Source: Planctomycetota bacterium (GTDB lineage Bacteria > Planctomycetota > Planctomycetia > Pirellulales > Pirellulaceae). From it: a DNA stretch of 32,204 nt. Below the pieces are notes generated by a model. The model saw only the letters and a program-made list of their open reading frames with translations. It was not told the origin of the DNA and searched no databases. The first letter of the stretch is position 1. The number at the start of each line of letters is the position of its first letter. This document shows positions 25,114 through 32,204 of the stretch, one piece after another. Location of the stretch: positions 1-32,204 of the forward strand of contig JAJDEH010000190.1 of assembly GCA_029259935.1 (NCBI GenBank), written 5' to 3'. The translations under genes were made by a program, and so were the position numbers.

Positions 25114-25149
25114 GCGGCTGCCGAATGGGATCGAGTTGACGGCTTGTTA
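25114..25149 (-). other. In-frame junction between LRR-A stop and toxin frame
   Basis: The LRR-A stop TAA (25149-25147) is in the same frame as the toxin module. The 11 codons between it and the GTG read QAVNSIPFGSR, which continues the HINT-upstream homology (a SIPxGxRV-type segment). Toxin-like coding sequence therefore starts immediately after the LRR-A stop, marking a recombination junction or a single-stop separation. Confidence 0.7.
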
Positions 25150-27069
25150 ATCAACAGCGTTCCTGAATCGCTCCTTCAACGTTGGCGTCGGACGATAATC
25201 AAAATACCGCCTATTGGCGACGTCGAGAAAGCGGGTCTTGACGACGGGACTGACATTTGGGCTTGCTAGCCATGGTTCAATCAACTCGTCTCCTTTGCCA
25301 ACGCCATAACACTCTAGTTCCACCCAACGAAGCGACCTCGCAACTTTCGATCGAGCTAAGCGGCGCATGCCATCCCCAGTAACGTGCGCCGTACCTATGC
25401 CCAGGCTACAGAACCAAGGCGAGAAGGGGGCGTTGGCCAGCAGTTCCAAGCCAAGATCTCCGTATTGATCTGCCCGCAGATCGAGCCAAGTTAAATTCTT
25501 GACTACGTTGCATCTTGTCAGGATCTTGATTCCTTCATCGGTGATCGGGTTGTAAGCCAGTGACAGCGAGCGCAGTCGTGCCGGCGTCTTGTTACCAAAT
25601 AGAATCTGCAAATCATCATCACCGATACGGCAGCCACTGACGTCAAGGTCCACCAGGTTGTGGAAAAACACCGAATCTACCAATGCCTGATAAGCCTGCG
25701 GACCTGCACTTAGGGACCAAGAAGACACCTTCTCCAAGTTGACCATGGTCTCCGATTGCGACAACGCTTCCAATGAACCGTCGGCTCTTGGCAGGTTAAG
25801 AATCCGCAAATTTCCGCACCATTTGGACGCCGCCAGATGGCCAATCCCAACTTGAGAAATCGGGTTGTCGTACACTTTGAGATGCTCCAAAGATGACATC
25901 CCAGGCCAGTTCACGAGTCGCCGCAGCCCTTCGTCCGTGATGCGATTGTCTTCCAAATCTAGAAGACGCAGAGATTGGATACTTTGGTTATTGATCAAGG
26001 CGGCGATTCCCTCGTCCGTAATCCTGCATCCACGGATCGTCAGTTCTAACAAGCTGTTCAGGGGCCAACGGCCGAGCGCCTCAGTCACCCAGTCGCCGGG
26101 TTGCTCCAATGCTTTCCTCAGTTCCTCATTCCAACTGCCGTCGTGATCTATATTTAGCACTAACTCCTTGATCTGCGGCAGGAAACTTGCATTGCTTAAG
26201 GACTGGATCGCCTGGGCGATTCCGGCGGAATCACGAACATCGCCCTCAATACGAAGCCTTCGGAGACGTCTTAGATCCGTGAAGCCCGCCAAGATTTCGG
26301 TACATTCCGCAGTCTTTGTGTCGGCTAACTCGATGTCAGTGATCAACGGATGCGTTCGCGATGCGTTCTTGAGCTTGACCATGTCCTCAAGCGTACTAAC
26401 ATACACATTCAATGATTCGAGGCTGTCGACAAGAGGCGACTCGAGCAACTCCAAATCGTTCGCCCAAAGCTCAATCTCTTTGAGAGTTTGACTGCTGTCG
26501 TACCATTGATGTGCGTCGGACCCCTTCCATGCAGAGCAAACATCTAGTTGCTCTGCCAGAGGTGATTTCGCGAAGGTTTCAAATGCTTCATCATCGAGGC
26601 GGCAATACAGATGCAAGCTTCGCAGACGCTTAAGGAAGGGTGACGACACCATTTTCTTGACAAGTGCCCGATCCAGACTCTCACCCGTCAACGCGAGGAA
26701 CTCCAGATTCTGGACCTGCGGACTAGTAACAAGCCGTTCCACCAGGTCGAAATTCTTGCCAAAATCTAAATCTAGATTTCGCACGAGCGACCATCCGGGT
26801 TCCGCCATCAGATGCGGGAGCGATTCTGAATCGGCCATTTCCAGGCAGTTTCGGGCACTCCAATGTTTGATTCTGTCGCCGACGACCTCCAGAGATTGTA
26901 GCAATGCTTCATCCGGCTCTCGCATTTGAAAGTAAGAGAGCAGCGGATCGAAAAACTGATGCCCCTGGTCTGTGACCTCTAACTCGTAGTGATTCTTGTT
27001 CCTCCACGCGAAAGATGGTTTTGGAAGAGACTCGAGAAATCGCTCAATAGGTGAGTGGTCGTGCCGCAT
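25147..27069 (-). CDS. Leucine-rich-repeat protein (LRR-A), candidate immunity protein
   Basis: A 640-residue paralogue of LRR-B with the same N-terminal domain (IERFLESLPKPSFAW, QFFDPLLSYFQMREPDE, DRIKHWSA, ADSESLPHLMAEPGW) and many LRR units (LLELTIRGCRITDEGIAALI, LRLLDLEDNRITDEGLRRLV, HLKVYDNPISQVGIGHLA, SLSLAYNPITDEGIKIL). No signal peptide, so a cytoplasmic protein-binding solenoid. It ends RNAVD and a TAA that lies in frame with the following toxin module. AGGGGA sits about 15 bases before the ATG, as in the paralogue. The divergence of repeats between paralogues while the N-terminus stays similar fits selection for different partners. First gene of the block; immunity role is inferred only from linkage. 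Confidence 0.83.
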   Translation of the reverse strand: MRHDHSPIERFLESLPKPSFAWRNKNHYELEVTDQGHQFFDPLLSYFQMREPDEALLQSLEVVGDRIKHWSARNCLEMADSESLPHLMAEPGWSLVRNLDLDFGKNFDLVERLVTSPQVQNLEFLALTGESLDRALVKKMVSSPFLKRLRSLHLYCRLDDEAFETFAKSPLAEQLDVCSAWKGSDAHQWYDSSQTLKEIELWANDLELLESPLVDSLESLNVYVSTLEDMVKLKNASRTHPLITDIELADTKTAECTEILAGFTDLRRLRRLRIEGDVRDSAGIAQAIQSLSNASFLPQIKELVLNIDHDGSWNEELRKALEQPGDWVTEALGRWPLNSLLELTIRGCRITDEGIAALINNQSIQSLRLLDLEDNRITDEGLRRLVNWPGMSSLEHLKVYDNPISQVGIGHLAASKWCGNLRILNLPRADGSLEALSQSETMVNLEKVSSWSLSAGPQAYQALVDSVFFHNLVDLDVSGCRIGDDDLQILFGNKTPARLRSLSLAYNPITDEGIKILTRCNVVKNLTWLDLRADQYGDLGLELLANAPFSPWFCSLGIGTAHVTGDGMRRLARSKVARSLRWVELECYGVGKGDELIEPWLASPNVSPVVKTRFLDVANRRYFDYRPTPTLKERFRNAVD

Positions 27070-27191
27070 GTTAAGCTCGTTGATCCCCTACGTCTAAGCT
27101 AACACAATCCTTGGTCCCGCAATTGCTCTACCGTGGGAACGGGTTTGTCCCATCCTCGCCAAGCATCAGCAACATTGAAATCAGCCCTTCC

Positions 27192-27206
27192 TCAACGGGC
27201 TACTAG
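27192..27206 (+). repeat. 15-bp direct repeat, right copy flanking the LRR/toxin block
   Basis: Identical in sequence and orientation to 21394-21408, about 5.8 kb away. Here it stands alone, without the partner inverted repeat of the left element, between LRR-A and the exported propeller-like gene. Confidence 0.7.
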
Positions 27207-27230
27207 AGCATCAAGGGTTGACCGTGGCCG

Positions 27231-28040
27231 TCACCGATTCGGCTTTCGGCTTGTCTCAGGCGAGGCGAAGATGACTTGGCGTTTTGCTCGGTGGATGCCC
27301 ACCAGACCGTGTTCTTGGCCACGGGCGTTTTCGTCCAGCGCGATTCCTTGGCCGGAAAATGGTACGGCATGTTTCTCCGCGAGCTTCAACACACTGCCTT
27401 CGCGCGGCACTCGCAGACTGAAGATTACGGGATCGTCATGCCCCGTGACGAACAGCGCGTCGCCATACCACATGCCTCCCGAAAGGCTGAATCGATGCAG
27501 CTCACCTATAACCGCTTGAGGGTAGGTCCAGCGGCCCTTTTCCTTCCACTTGTCATCGAACTTGACGAGAAACGTGCGGTGGTTGTCGTCTCCATAATGC
27601 GAGAAGTTGCACCACCAGTGGCCGTCGCGGCGAATGGCCCAGGTTAGGCTGCCGCCGTGGTCGCCGAAATCCTTGAACGTCGACAGCTCCATGGTCTCGA
27701 TGTTGAGGATTTTGATTTGACTTTGCTCGGGCTTTTGTGGGTAGTTGGAGTGGGCGCAGTACAGGCGGCCTTTCCAAACCAAGCCGCTGTTGAGATGCTT
27801 TGCCGGCCCGCGGCTGAGCGCGATGCGCTTCTTGGTGTCGCGGTCGTACTTTGCAATCTGCGTACTCGCAATGGCATAGAAGAACCGCTCGTCGGCGGCC
27901 GCGGCTTGAAATGCCTCGGGTGCCGTGACACTTTCGGTCGGTTGCCAACGGACGGCCGGTTCGGCGGCGAAGTTCGCGCGGCAAAAAATGACCGACGCGA
28001 TCGAACCGTGCAAAACTAATAGCCAGTTGATTGTTCTCAT
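27231..28040 (-). CDS. Exported propeller-like protein of unknown function
   Basis: A 269-residue protein. ATG 28040 gives a signal peptide (WLLVLHGSIASVIFC) and has GGAG 7 bases upstream; a longer frame to 28124 would lose it. The body has strand-turn units with repeated aromatic Trp and Gly: AADERFFYAIASTQIAKYDR, RGPAKHLNSGLVWKGRLYCAHSNYP, ILNIETMELSTFKDF, GGSLTWAIRRDGHWWCNFSHYG, HRFSLSGGMWYGDALFVTGHDDP, and FSGQGIALDE...GLVGIHRAKRQVIFASP. This looks like a beta-propeller. Related planctomycete proteins are labelled inconsistently (cycloisomerase, endonuclease), so I assign no activity. It starts 34 bp downstream of the sulfotransferase. Confidence 0.82.
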   Translation of the reverse strand: MRTINWLLVLHGSIASVIFCRANFAAEPAVRWQPTESVTAPEAFQAAAADERFFYAIASTQIAKYDRDTKKRIALSRGPAKHLNSGLVWKGRLYCAHSNYPQKPEQSQIKILNIETMELSTFKDFGDHGGSLTWAIRRDGHWWCNFSHYGDDNHRTFLVKFDDKWKEKGRWTYPQAVIGELHRFSLSGGMWYGDALFVTGHDDPVIFSLRVPREGSVLKLAEKHAVPFSGQGIALDENARGQEHGLVGIHRAKRQVIFASPETSRKPNR

Positions 28041-28074
28041 GAAGCGGCTCCTAAAGTCGCTGATCGCTCCGCGA

Positions 28075-29271
28075 TCATGGCGTTTCGTTCTGTTCGCGGA
28101 GCGAACAACGACATTTCGAATCACTCGTCAGTTTTTCAAAAACCGTCTTGGAAAAAAAGAATTGAAGGTCTTCGTCGCTGATTTGAGTTTGGCCGAGCAA
28201 TTCCATCCTACTTAGTTCCTCGGTGATACGCGATTCTTGATGGCTGTAGTCCGCCGGGAATTCGGCTCGTTCGATCGAAAATGGCTCGCGGAATTCTCGC
28301 AGGAGGCGTTCCATGTTCTCACCGCGGCCAACATCATAGCCGACCCATCGCATTTCCGGCGCGCAAGTGCATTCAATATAGCGCCGCATTGATTCGGGCA
28401 TCACGTCGCGGTGCCGACCGATTGATTTCTCACTGACTCCTGGCCGCAAATCGAACGATGAATTCGCCTGCCAGCGGTTTCCTTGTTGATCGCGCAGTTC
28501 GCCCGCTAAGAAGTCCTCGTAAAAGGGAACGTCGAGGTGGCCGCAAACTTGCTGAATGACCGGCGAGGTTTGTTGGACCAGATCTTCATATCGCAGGCAT
28601 AGAAAATTCTCATGATGTTCCAAGTGCATGGCCACCGCGACGCTCTTGCGCCAATTGCGAACGTAGAACAAAGTCGGTCGATGGCGGCCGCCGTACTTGT
28701 CGCCCGAGCCGAAATCAAACGAGGCGATTGCGTCGCGCGGATCGCGGATGATCAACAGACACTTGAAACCGCCGGCCAGCAAAAACGGCAGAATCTCCTC
28801 GGTGTGGATTTCCTTCGAGCCAAAGACACTGGCGGACTCGCGGTGCCGTAGCGAATAGAGCAGCGATTTCACCGTGTCTAGAAATAGCCCGCCAGGATTT
28901 TCATCAACTCGCTGCTGCAGGTCGGCCGGCTTATAGCCCTGCCCGCTGTAGTCCTGCATGTCGTGAAACAGGGAGCGGATTTTTTCCGGCGTCTGCGTGT
29001 GGCCGGTCAAAAAGTTCGAGACGTCGTCGATCGTGTATCGCGGTTCGAGGAAGTAATGGCTGAGCGGATTGGACGACTCGTCGCAACCGATTGAATGCAG
29101 GAAGTCTCGCTTTGCCTGCACGTACAGAAATGGAAACGGCTGAGGCAGCACCGACATATGCGGATGATTACAAAGGAGCTTCTCCAGCAGTGTCGTGCCC
29201 GAGCGCCCCATGCCGGTGATATGCAAATATTGTTGGTCTGGCATCGGTTGTGACGAAGCGCGAAAGGTCAT
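28075..29271 (-). CDS. Sulfotransferase family protein
   Basis: A 398-residue cytoplasmic-type sulfotransferase using PAPS as donor. The 5'-phosphosulfate loop is GMGRSGTTLLEKLL (about residues 20-33). The 3'-phosphate binding segment is FKCLLIIRDPRDAIASF (about 170-186). LCLRYEDLVQQTSPVIQQVCGHLDVPF is the usual later helix. The acceptor is unknown; the neighbours WbqC-like and WecE suggest a surface glycan or lipid. The ATG overlaps the stop of the small upstream gene in an ATGA, with no own ribosome binding site, so expression is coupled. Confidence 0.9.
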   Translation of the reverse strand: MTFRASSQPMPDQQYLHITGMGRSGTTLLEKLLCNHPHMSVLPQPFPFLYVQAKRDFLHSIGCDESSNPLSHYFLEPRYTIDDVSNFLTGHTQTPEKIRSLFHDMQDYSGQGYKPADLQQRVDENPGGLFLDTVKSLLYSLRHRESASVFGSKEIHTEEILPFLLAGGFKCLLIIRDPRDAIASFDFGSGDKYGGRHRPTLFYVRNWRKSVAVAMHLEHHENFLCLRYEDLVQQTSPVIQQVCGHLDVPFYEDFLAGELRDQQGNRWQANSSFDLRPGVSEKSIGRHRDVMPESMRRYIECTCAPEMRWVGYDVGRGENMERLLREFREPFSIERAEFPADYSHQESRITEELSRMELLGQTQISDEDLQFFFSKTVFEKLTSDSKCRCSLREQNETP

Positions 29272-29507
29272 TCAGAAGGTATGGCGTGTTTCTGGCGAAG
29301 CTCTTCGGTGACCTCGCGAGCCGGCCGATGCCGGCCAGCGTCAATGTCGTCGAGACCTCGGCGAATGATGGCGTTCACTTCGTCCCGCTCGCGCGTTGTC
29401 TGCCACTCGAAAGCAAGTTCTTCCAACGTGAGTTCAGCGCCGCCATTCTTGATTCGCTCATCAACAAAGCGGTTGAAGTCTTGCATATCTTCTTTGGTAA
29501 CGGCCAT
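29268..29507 (-). CDS. Small antitoxin-like protein
   Basis: A 79-residue protein, started at ATG 29507 with GGAGA 8 bases upstream; the frame is open further to 29699 but into unrelated sequence that overlaps WbqC. It contains DFNRFVDERIKNGGAELTLEELAFEWQ and ends RRGLDDIDAGRHRPAREVTEELRQKH; the last part resembles the C-termini of small bacterial antitoxins (DIxAGRxxPAxEVxxEL). No toxin gene adjoins it. It is followed by the sulfotransferase with an ATGA overlap. Whether it is a free antitoxin, a regulator or neither is open. Confidence 0.7.
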   Translation of the reverse strand: MAVTKEDMQDFNRFVDERIKNGGAELTLEELAFEWQTTRERDEVNAIIRRGLDDIDAGRHRPAREVTEELRQKHAIPSE

Positions 29508-29623
29508 GTGCGAAGTCTCCTGAACTGCTGTCCTGGTTTCACGAACTGCATATCGGCAAGTTGGATGTCCCCAAGCTATTACAAGAATATCATGCACCGA
29601 TGAACGGGGGAAACCGAAGGACA

Positions 29624-30304
29624 CTATGCGTCCCAAATGTACCGTGGAGCGTCCGTGCCGACGTGAAACATCAAATCCAAAATGCTCACTTCGTGGCAAA
29701 ACGGCTGATAAATCTGTGGATATTCGCGATAGGCCGGATACTCGAAATAGGTCAGTTCAATCCCGGCTTGGTCGAACAGCGCCGGATCAATGTACGCCTT
29801 GGCCGCCGGACCGCTGATGTACTGCGTGGCTTTCGCCTTGGTTAGGATGTCGATCAACCGCTCGGTCTTGCTGCCGCTCGGCTTGTAGGCTCGGCTATCG
29901 GAAAACTCCGTCTCAATGCCCAACATCGATGCCAGATGCCGAATCGCGCGTTGATTGAACTCAGCCAAATTCGTGACGTCATTGTCGTAGAGAAAATCGA
30001 GCAGGTCTTGGTAGTGGCGAAAGAACGGCGCTTTGCCATAGTACTGCGACAATTGCCGGCGGTGCTTCTTCTTCCAGCCTTGATCTTCGACTTCCACTTC
30101 GCAGATCAGACGGTCGATGTTCTTGCCGGCGGGAATCGTCAGCCACGTGGGACCGGCCGGCGTGATGATCTGATTTCGAGTTCGCCAGTCTTGATAGGTG
30201 TATTGCAAGTCGTCGTGAAAAATGAATAAGTCGGCGCAGCGGGCCAAATGAAAATATCCCTTCCAAGGAATGTACGCCGATTGCAAGATGACGACACGAC
30301 GCAT
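29624..30304 (-). CDS. WbqC-like family protein
   Basis: A 226-residue protein. The family opening RRVVILQSAYIPWKGYFHLARCADLFIFHDDLQYT is at ATG 30304, hence that start rather than 30337. YQDWRTRNQIITPAGPTWLTIPAG and KKHRRQLSQYYGKAPFFRHYQDLLDFL follow, with SKTERLIDILTKAKATQYISGPAAKAYIDPALF and HEVSILDLMFHVG near the end: all landmarks of PF08889 (WbqC). Genes of this type sit in O-antigen and other polysaccharide clusters; the biochemical role is not settled. It is 19 bp downstream of wecE, indicating one operon. Confidence 0.93.
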   Translation of the reverse strand: MRRVVILQSAYIPWKGYFHLARCADLFIFHDDLQYTYQDWRTRNQIITPAGPTWLTIPAGKNIDRLICEVEVEDQGWKKKHRRQLSQYYGKAPFFRHYQDLLDFLYDNDVTNLAEFNQRAIRHLASMLGIETEFSDSRAYKPSGSKTERLIDILTKAKATQYISGPAAKAYIDPALFDQAGIELTYFEYPAYREYPQIYQPFCHEVSILDLMFHVGTDAPRYIWDA

Positions 30305-30323
30305 TGGCACGCCTAACCTACTG

Positions 30324-31472
30324 TCATGCGACCCCAAAGAAGCTTCTGATTTCAGCCACGACTCGGGCCTGATCGGACGCCGCCAAACTGAAGTAAAACG
30401 GCAGACGCAGCAATCGCCCGCTCACGTCATCGGTGACCGACAACTCGCTGGCCGCGCGGCCGCACCGCAGGCCCATGGGCGACGAGTGCAGCGGCACGTA
30501 ATGAAAAACGGCCGAGATCCGCTGGTCGCGCAGGTGCCCCATCAAGGCGTCGCGCGTGCCTTCGTCGGGCAACAAGATGTAAAACATGTGGTGGTTGGAC
30601 TGGCATTCCGGCGGCACGACCGGCAGCCGCAACAGTCCACGCTCCTGCAGCGGCAGGAGCTGTTCCTGATAGGCCTCGAAGATGCCTTGCCTGCGTGCCA
30701 TGATCTGTTCGATTTCTTCCAACTGGGCGAACAGGAAGGCACAAACGATGTCGCTGGCCAGAAACGACGAACCGATGTCGACCCAGGTGTACTTATCGAC
30801 CTCGCCGCGGAAAAACTGTTTGCGGTTGGTTCCCTTGTCGCGGATGATCTCCGCTCGCTCGACCAGTTCCGGCCTGTTGACGCAGATGGCCCCGCCTTCG
30901 CCGCAAATGAAGTTTTTTGTTTCGTGAAAGCTGAAGGTTCCCAAGTCGCCGATCGATCCGAGCGACTGCTCGCGGTAGCGCGCCCCGACGCCTTGCGCCG
31001 CGTCTTCGATGATTCGCAGGCCGTGCTGCTGGGCCAGACCGCACAACGTTTCCATTTCACAGCCGACACCCGCGTAGTGCACCGGCATGATGGCCTTGGT
31101 GCTGGAAGTGATGGCGGCGGCCACCAAGTTCTCGTCCAGGTTCAGCGTGTCGGAGCGGATGTCGACAAACACGGGCGTCGCGCCCACGCGGGCCACCGCG
31201 CTGGCCGTGGAAACGAATGTGAAGGAGGGCATGATCACTTCGTCGCCTGGCTGCAAATCGCACAGCATGACCGCCATCTCGAGCGCCGCGGTGCAGGAAG
31301 GGGTCATCAACACCTTGCCAATTCCGAAACGCTCCTGGAAAAACTCGACGCAGCGCCCCGAAAAGGGACCATCGCCGGCGATCGCGCCTCCCTGCACCGA
31401 TTCGGAAATGTAGGCCAGTTCCCGTCCAACCAGGAACGGCTTGTTGAAGGGAATTCGGGGTGTGGACGCCAT
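30324..31472 (-). CDS. wecE: dTDP-4-amino-4,6-dideoxygalactose transaminase (WecE/RffA-like)
   Basis: A 382-residue PLP-dependent sugar aminotransferase of the DegT/DnrJ/EryC1/StrS family. It resembles WecE/RffA across its length: IPFNKPFLVGRELAYI, GDGPFSGRC, VLMTPSCTAALEMA, GDEVIMPSFTFVSTASA, AIMPVHYAGVGCEMETL, IIEDAAQGV, SFHETKNFICGEGGAICVN (PLP lysine K186), AEIIRDKGTNRKQFFRGEVDKYTWVDIGSS and ISAVFHYVPLHSSPMG. WecE makes dTDP-4-amino-4,6-dideoxy-D-galactose from the 4-keto sugar. No other enterobacterial-common-antigen gene is in the window, so the product probably goes to another glycan, or substrate use may differ. First gene of the minus-strand run. Confidence 0.93.
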   Translation of the reverse strand: MASTPRIPFNKPFLVGRELAYISESVQGGAIAGDGPFSGRCVEFFQERFGIGKVLMTPSCTAALEMAVMLCDLQPGDEVIMPSFTFVSTASAVARVGATPVFVDIRSDTLNLDENLVAAAITSSTKAIMPVHYAGVGCEMETLCGLAQQHGLRIIEDAAQGVGARYREQSLGSIGDLGTFSFHETKNFICGEGGAICVNRPELVERAEIIRDKGTNRKQFFRGEVDKYTWVDIGSSFLASDIVCAFLFAQLEEIEQIMARRQGIFEAYQEQLLPLQERGLLRLPVVPPECQSNHHMFYILLPDEGTRDALMGHLRDQRISAVFHYVPLHSSPMGLRCGRAASELSVTDDVSGRLLRLPFYFSLAASDQARVVAEIRSFFGVA

Positions 31473-31758
31473 ACGCGAACGCCGTGGGCGCGAGAGAAGG
31501 AAACGAATGTGCGGCTGGAAAAGAGGATTCCAGGATGACTGTTAGCTAACAACCGTCCATTCTAGCACGGGGCCAGGACCGCGACAGCGCGAGGCCACCT
31601 TGGGGCCCTAGGATTCTGGGGTTGGGGGCCGCGGTTTTTTGAATCAAAACTCGTTTGTTGGGTTCACGCATCATTGCCCGGATCTTGCGATGTTGGATAA
31701 ACTCTACAGTGATGATCTTTTTGGCAGGACGACCCTCAACACGTCAGGTCACCAATAG
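31473..31758. other. Divergent intergenic region, no gene recognised
   Basis: A 286-bp gap between wecE (minus) and a small membrane protein (plus). It contains a G-rich stretch followed by TTTTTT at about 31595-31640. Promoters for both sides are expected here but I cannot point to boxes with confidence. Confidence 0.45.
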
Positions 31759-32067
31759 ATGCCCCAACCCAAAGGTAGACGCTGGTGGCAGTTCAGCCTG
31801 GGGACGTTTATCATCGCAGTGACGGCGTTTGCGGCAGGTCTTGGCCTCAACTTGATGACGTGGCGCGAGGGCCCGACGGACCTCTCGTACGACCAGGGCT
31901 TTCCGCTAATCCACACCACGGTGAGAATTTGGGAGAGTTGCGGTGTCACACGTGTCAATGAGTTTCTGATGCTGGCCAATTTCGCTATCGCCATCGTGTG
32001 TACGGTCGCGATTTACAAGGCCGGCAAATTCTTTTCCAGCCAAGCATTGCACTTTTGGACACGCTAG
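31759..32067 (+). CDS. Small two-helix membrane protein
   Basis: A 102-residue protein. The opening RRWWQFSLGTFIIAVTAFAAGLGLNLM is a planctomycete-style N-terminus (basic residues, WxFSLxT, then a transmembrane helix). A second hydrophobic segment (LMLANFAIAIVCTVAIY) lies at about residues 70-87. The loop between carries charged and Gly residues. No function can be proposed. It converges on the partial minus-strand gene at the window edge. Confidence 0.7.
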   Translation: MPQPKGRRWWQFSLGTFIIAVTAFAAGLGLNLMTWREGPTDLSYDQGFPLIHTTVRIWESCGVTRVNEFLMLANFAIAIVCTVAIYKAGKFFSSQALHFWTR

Positions 32068-32085
32068 TGCCGCAACTCGCAATTG

Positions 32086-32204
32086 TTAGCCCACGACAGC
32101 CAAATTTTCGCTATTGTCTCGTCGGTTTGCCCAGCTTTCCTTCCAGGTGGCGGGGCGTTTGACGGTTTCAGCCGTGGTGGGACGCCCGGTGTAGGTCCAG
32201 CGAA
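32086..32204 (-). CDS. C-terminal end of unidentified protein (partial)
   Basis: A frame open from the right edge reads RWTYTGRPTTAETVKRPATW followed by KESWANRRDNSENLAVVG and TAA at 32086. Composition (charged and aromatic, no rare-residue excess) looks like coding sequence. I do not recognise the family from 38 residues. Confidence 0.4.
   Translation of the reverse strand, partial: RWTYTGRPTTAETVKRPATWKESWANRRDNSENLAVVG

Noticed and set aside
22092..27069. CRISPR array or tandem DNA repeat signal in the LRR genes
   Set aside because: The periodicity is at the protein level (degenerate LRR units of about 24-28 residues); no identical DNA repeats with regular spacers are seen.
30270..31538. 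422-codon plus-strand reading frame
   Set aside because: It is the antisense shadow of wecE; residues are rich in Arg, His and Gln with no domain pattern.
31595..31640. Possible intrinsic terminator, G-rich stem then TTTTTT
   Set aside because: The best stem is about five pairs with a long loop, and it would lie between two divergent genes, where no plus-strand transcript is expected to end.

Overview
The window reads as chromosomal DNA of a planctomycete, most likely Pirellulales-like; this is inferred from gene content, not from a marker gene. The signs are an operon encoding a DUF1587/DUF1592/DUF1588/DUF1585 cytochrome-like protein, a Tat-exported DUF1552 protein and a SUMF1-domain protein, small membrane proteins of planctomycete type, and HINT-type polymorphic toxin sequence. 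Base composition looks moderately GC-rich and lower in about 21.4-27.2 kb (visual impression, not computed). No rRNA, tRNA or CRISPR array was seen.

Layout. 1-3.7 kb: 3' end of comB, a PLDc_N-like membrane protein, glycyl-tRNA synthetase and an exported His-rich TPR protein, all on plus. 3.8-8.8 kb: minus-strand operon PSCyt/DUF1592 protein, DUF1552 protein, SUMF1 protein. 9.1-13.5 kb: plus-strand run of four uncharacterised genes (CcbP-like calcium-binding protein, a small basic protein, an SH3-like protein, and an 881-aa protein with ST7-like TPRs, two DUF6930-like repeats and a KTGKP-type C-terminal domain). 13.5-18.7 kb: glycan genes, namely a GT4 glycosyltransferase coupled to a PhyH-family dioxygenase (minus), a second GT4 (plus) and a GH62 arabinofuranosidase (minus). 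19-21 kb: a Pth2-type peptidyl-tRNA hydrolase with an in-frame TGA before its conserved C-terminus, a cupin, a PNPOx-like flavoprotein and a convergent MarR regulator with a palindrome at its promoter.

21.4-27.2 kb is the most unusual part: three paralogous leucine-rich-repeat (LRR) genes, one of them truncated, arranged around an orphan HINT plus deaminase-like toxin module. The toxin module starts in frame 11 codons after the stop of the first LRR gene and ends one base before the start of the second. A 15-bp perfect direct repeat brackets the whole block. I read it as a decaying or shuffling polymorphic-toxin/immunity array in which the LRR proteins are candidate immunity proteins; that role is inference.

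27.2-31.5 kb returns to surface-glycan functions on minus: WecE/RffA aminotransferase, WbqC-like protein, a small antitoxin-like protein, a sulfotransferase and an exported propeller-like protein. The toxin block therefore sits between two groups of glycan genes. The last 0.5 kb holds a small membrane protein and the edge of an unidentified minus-strand gene.
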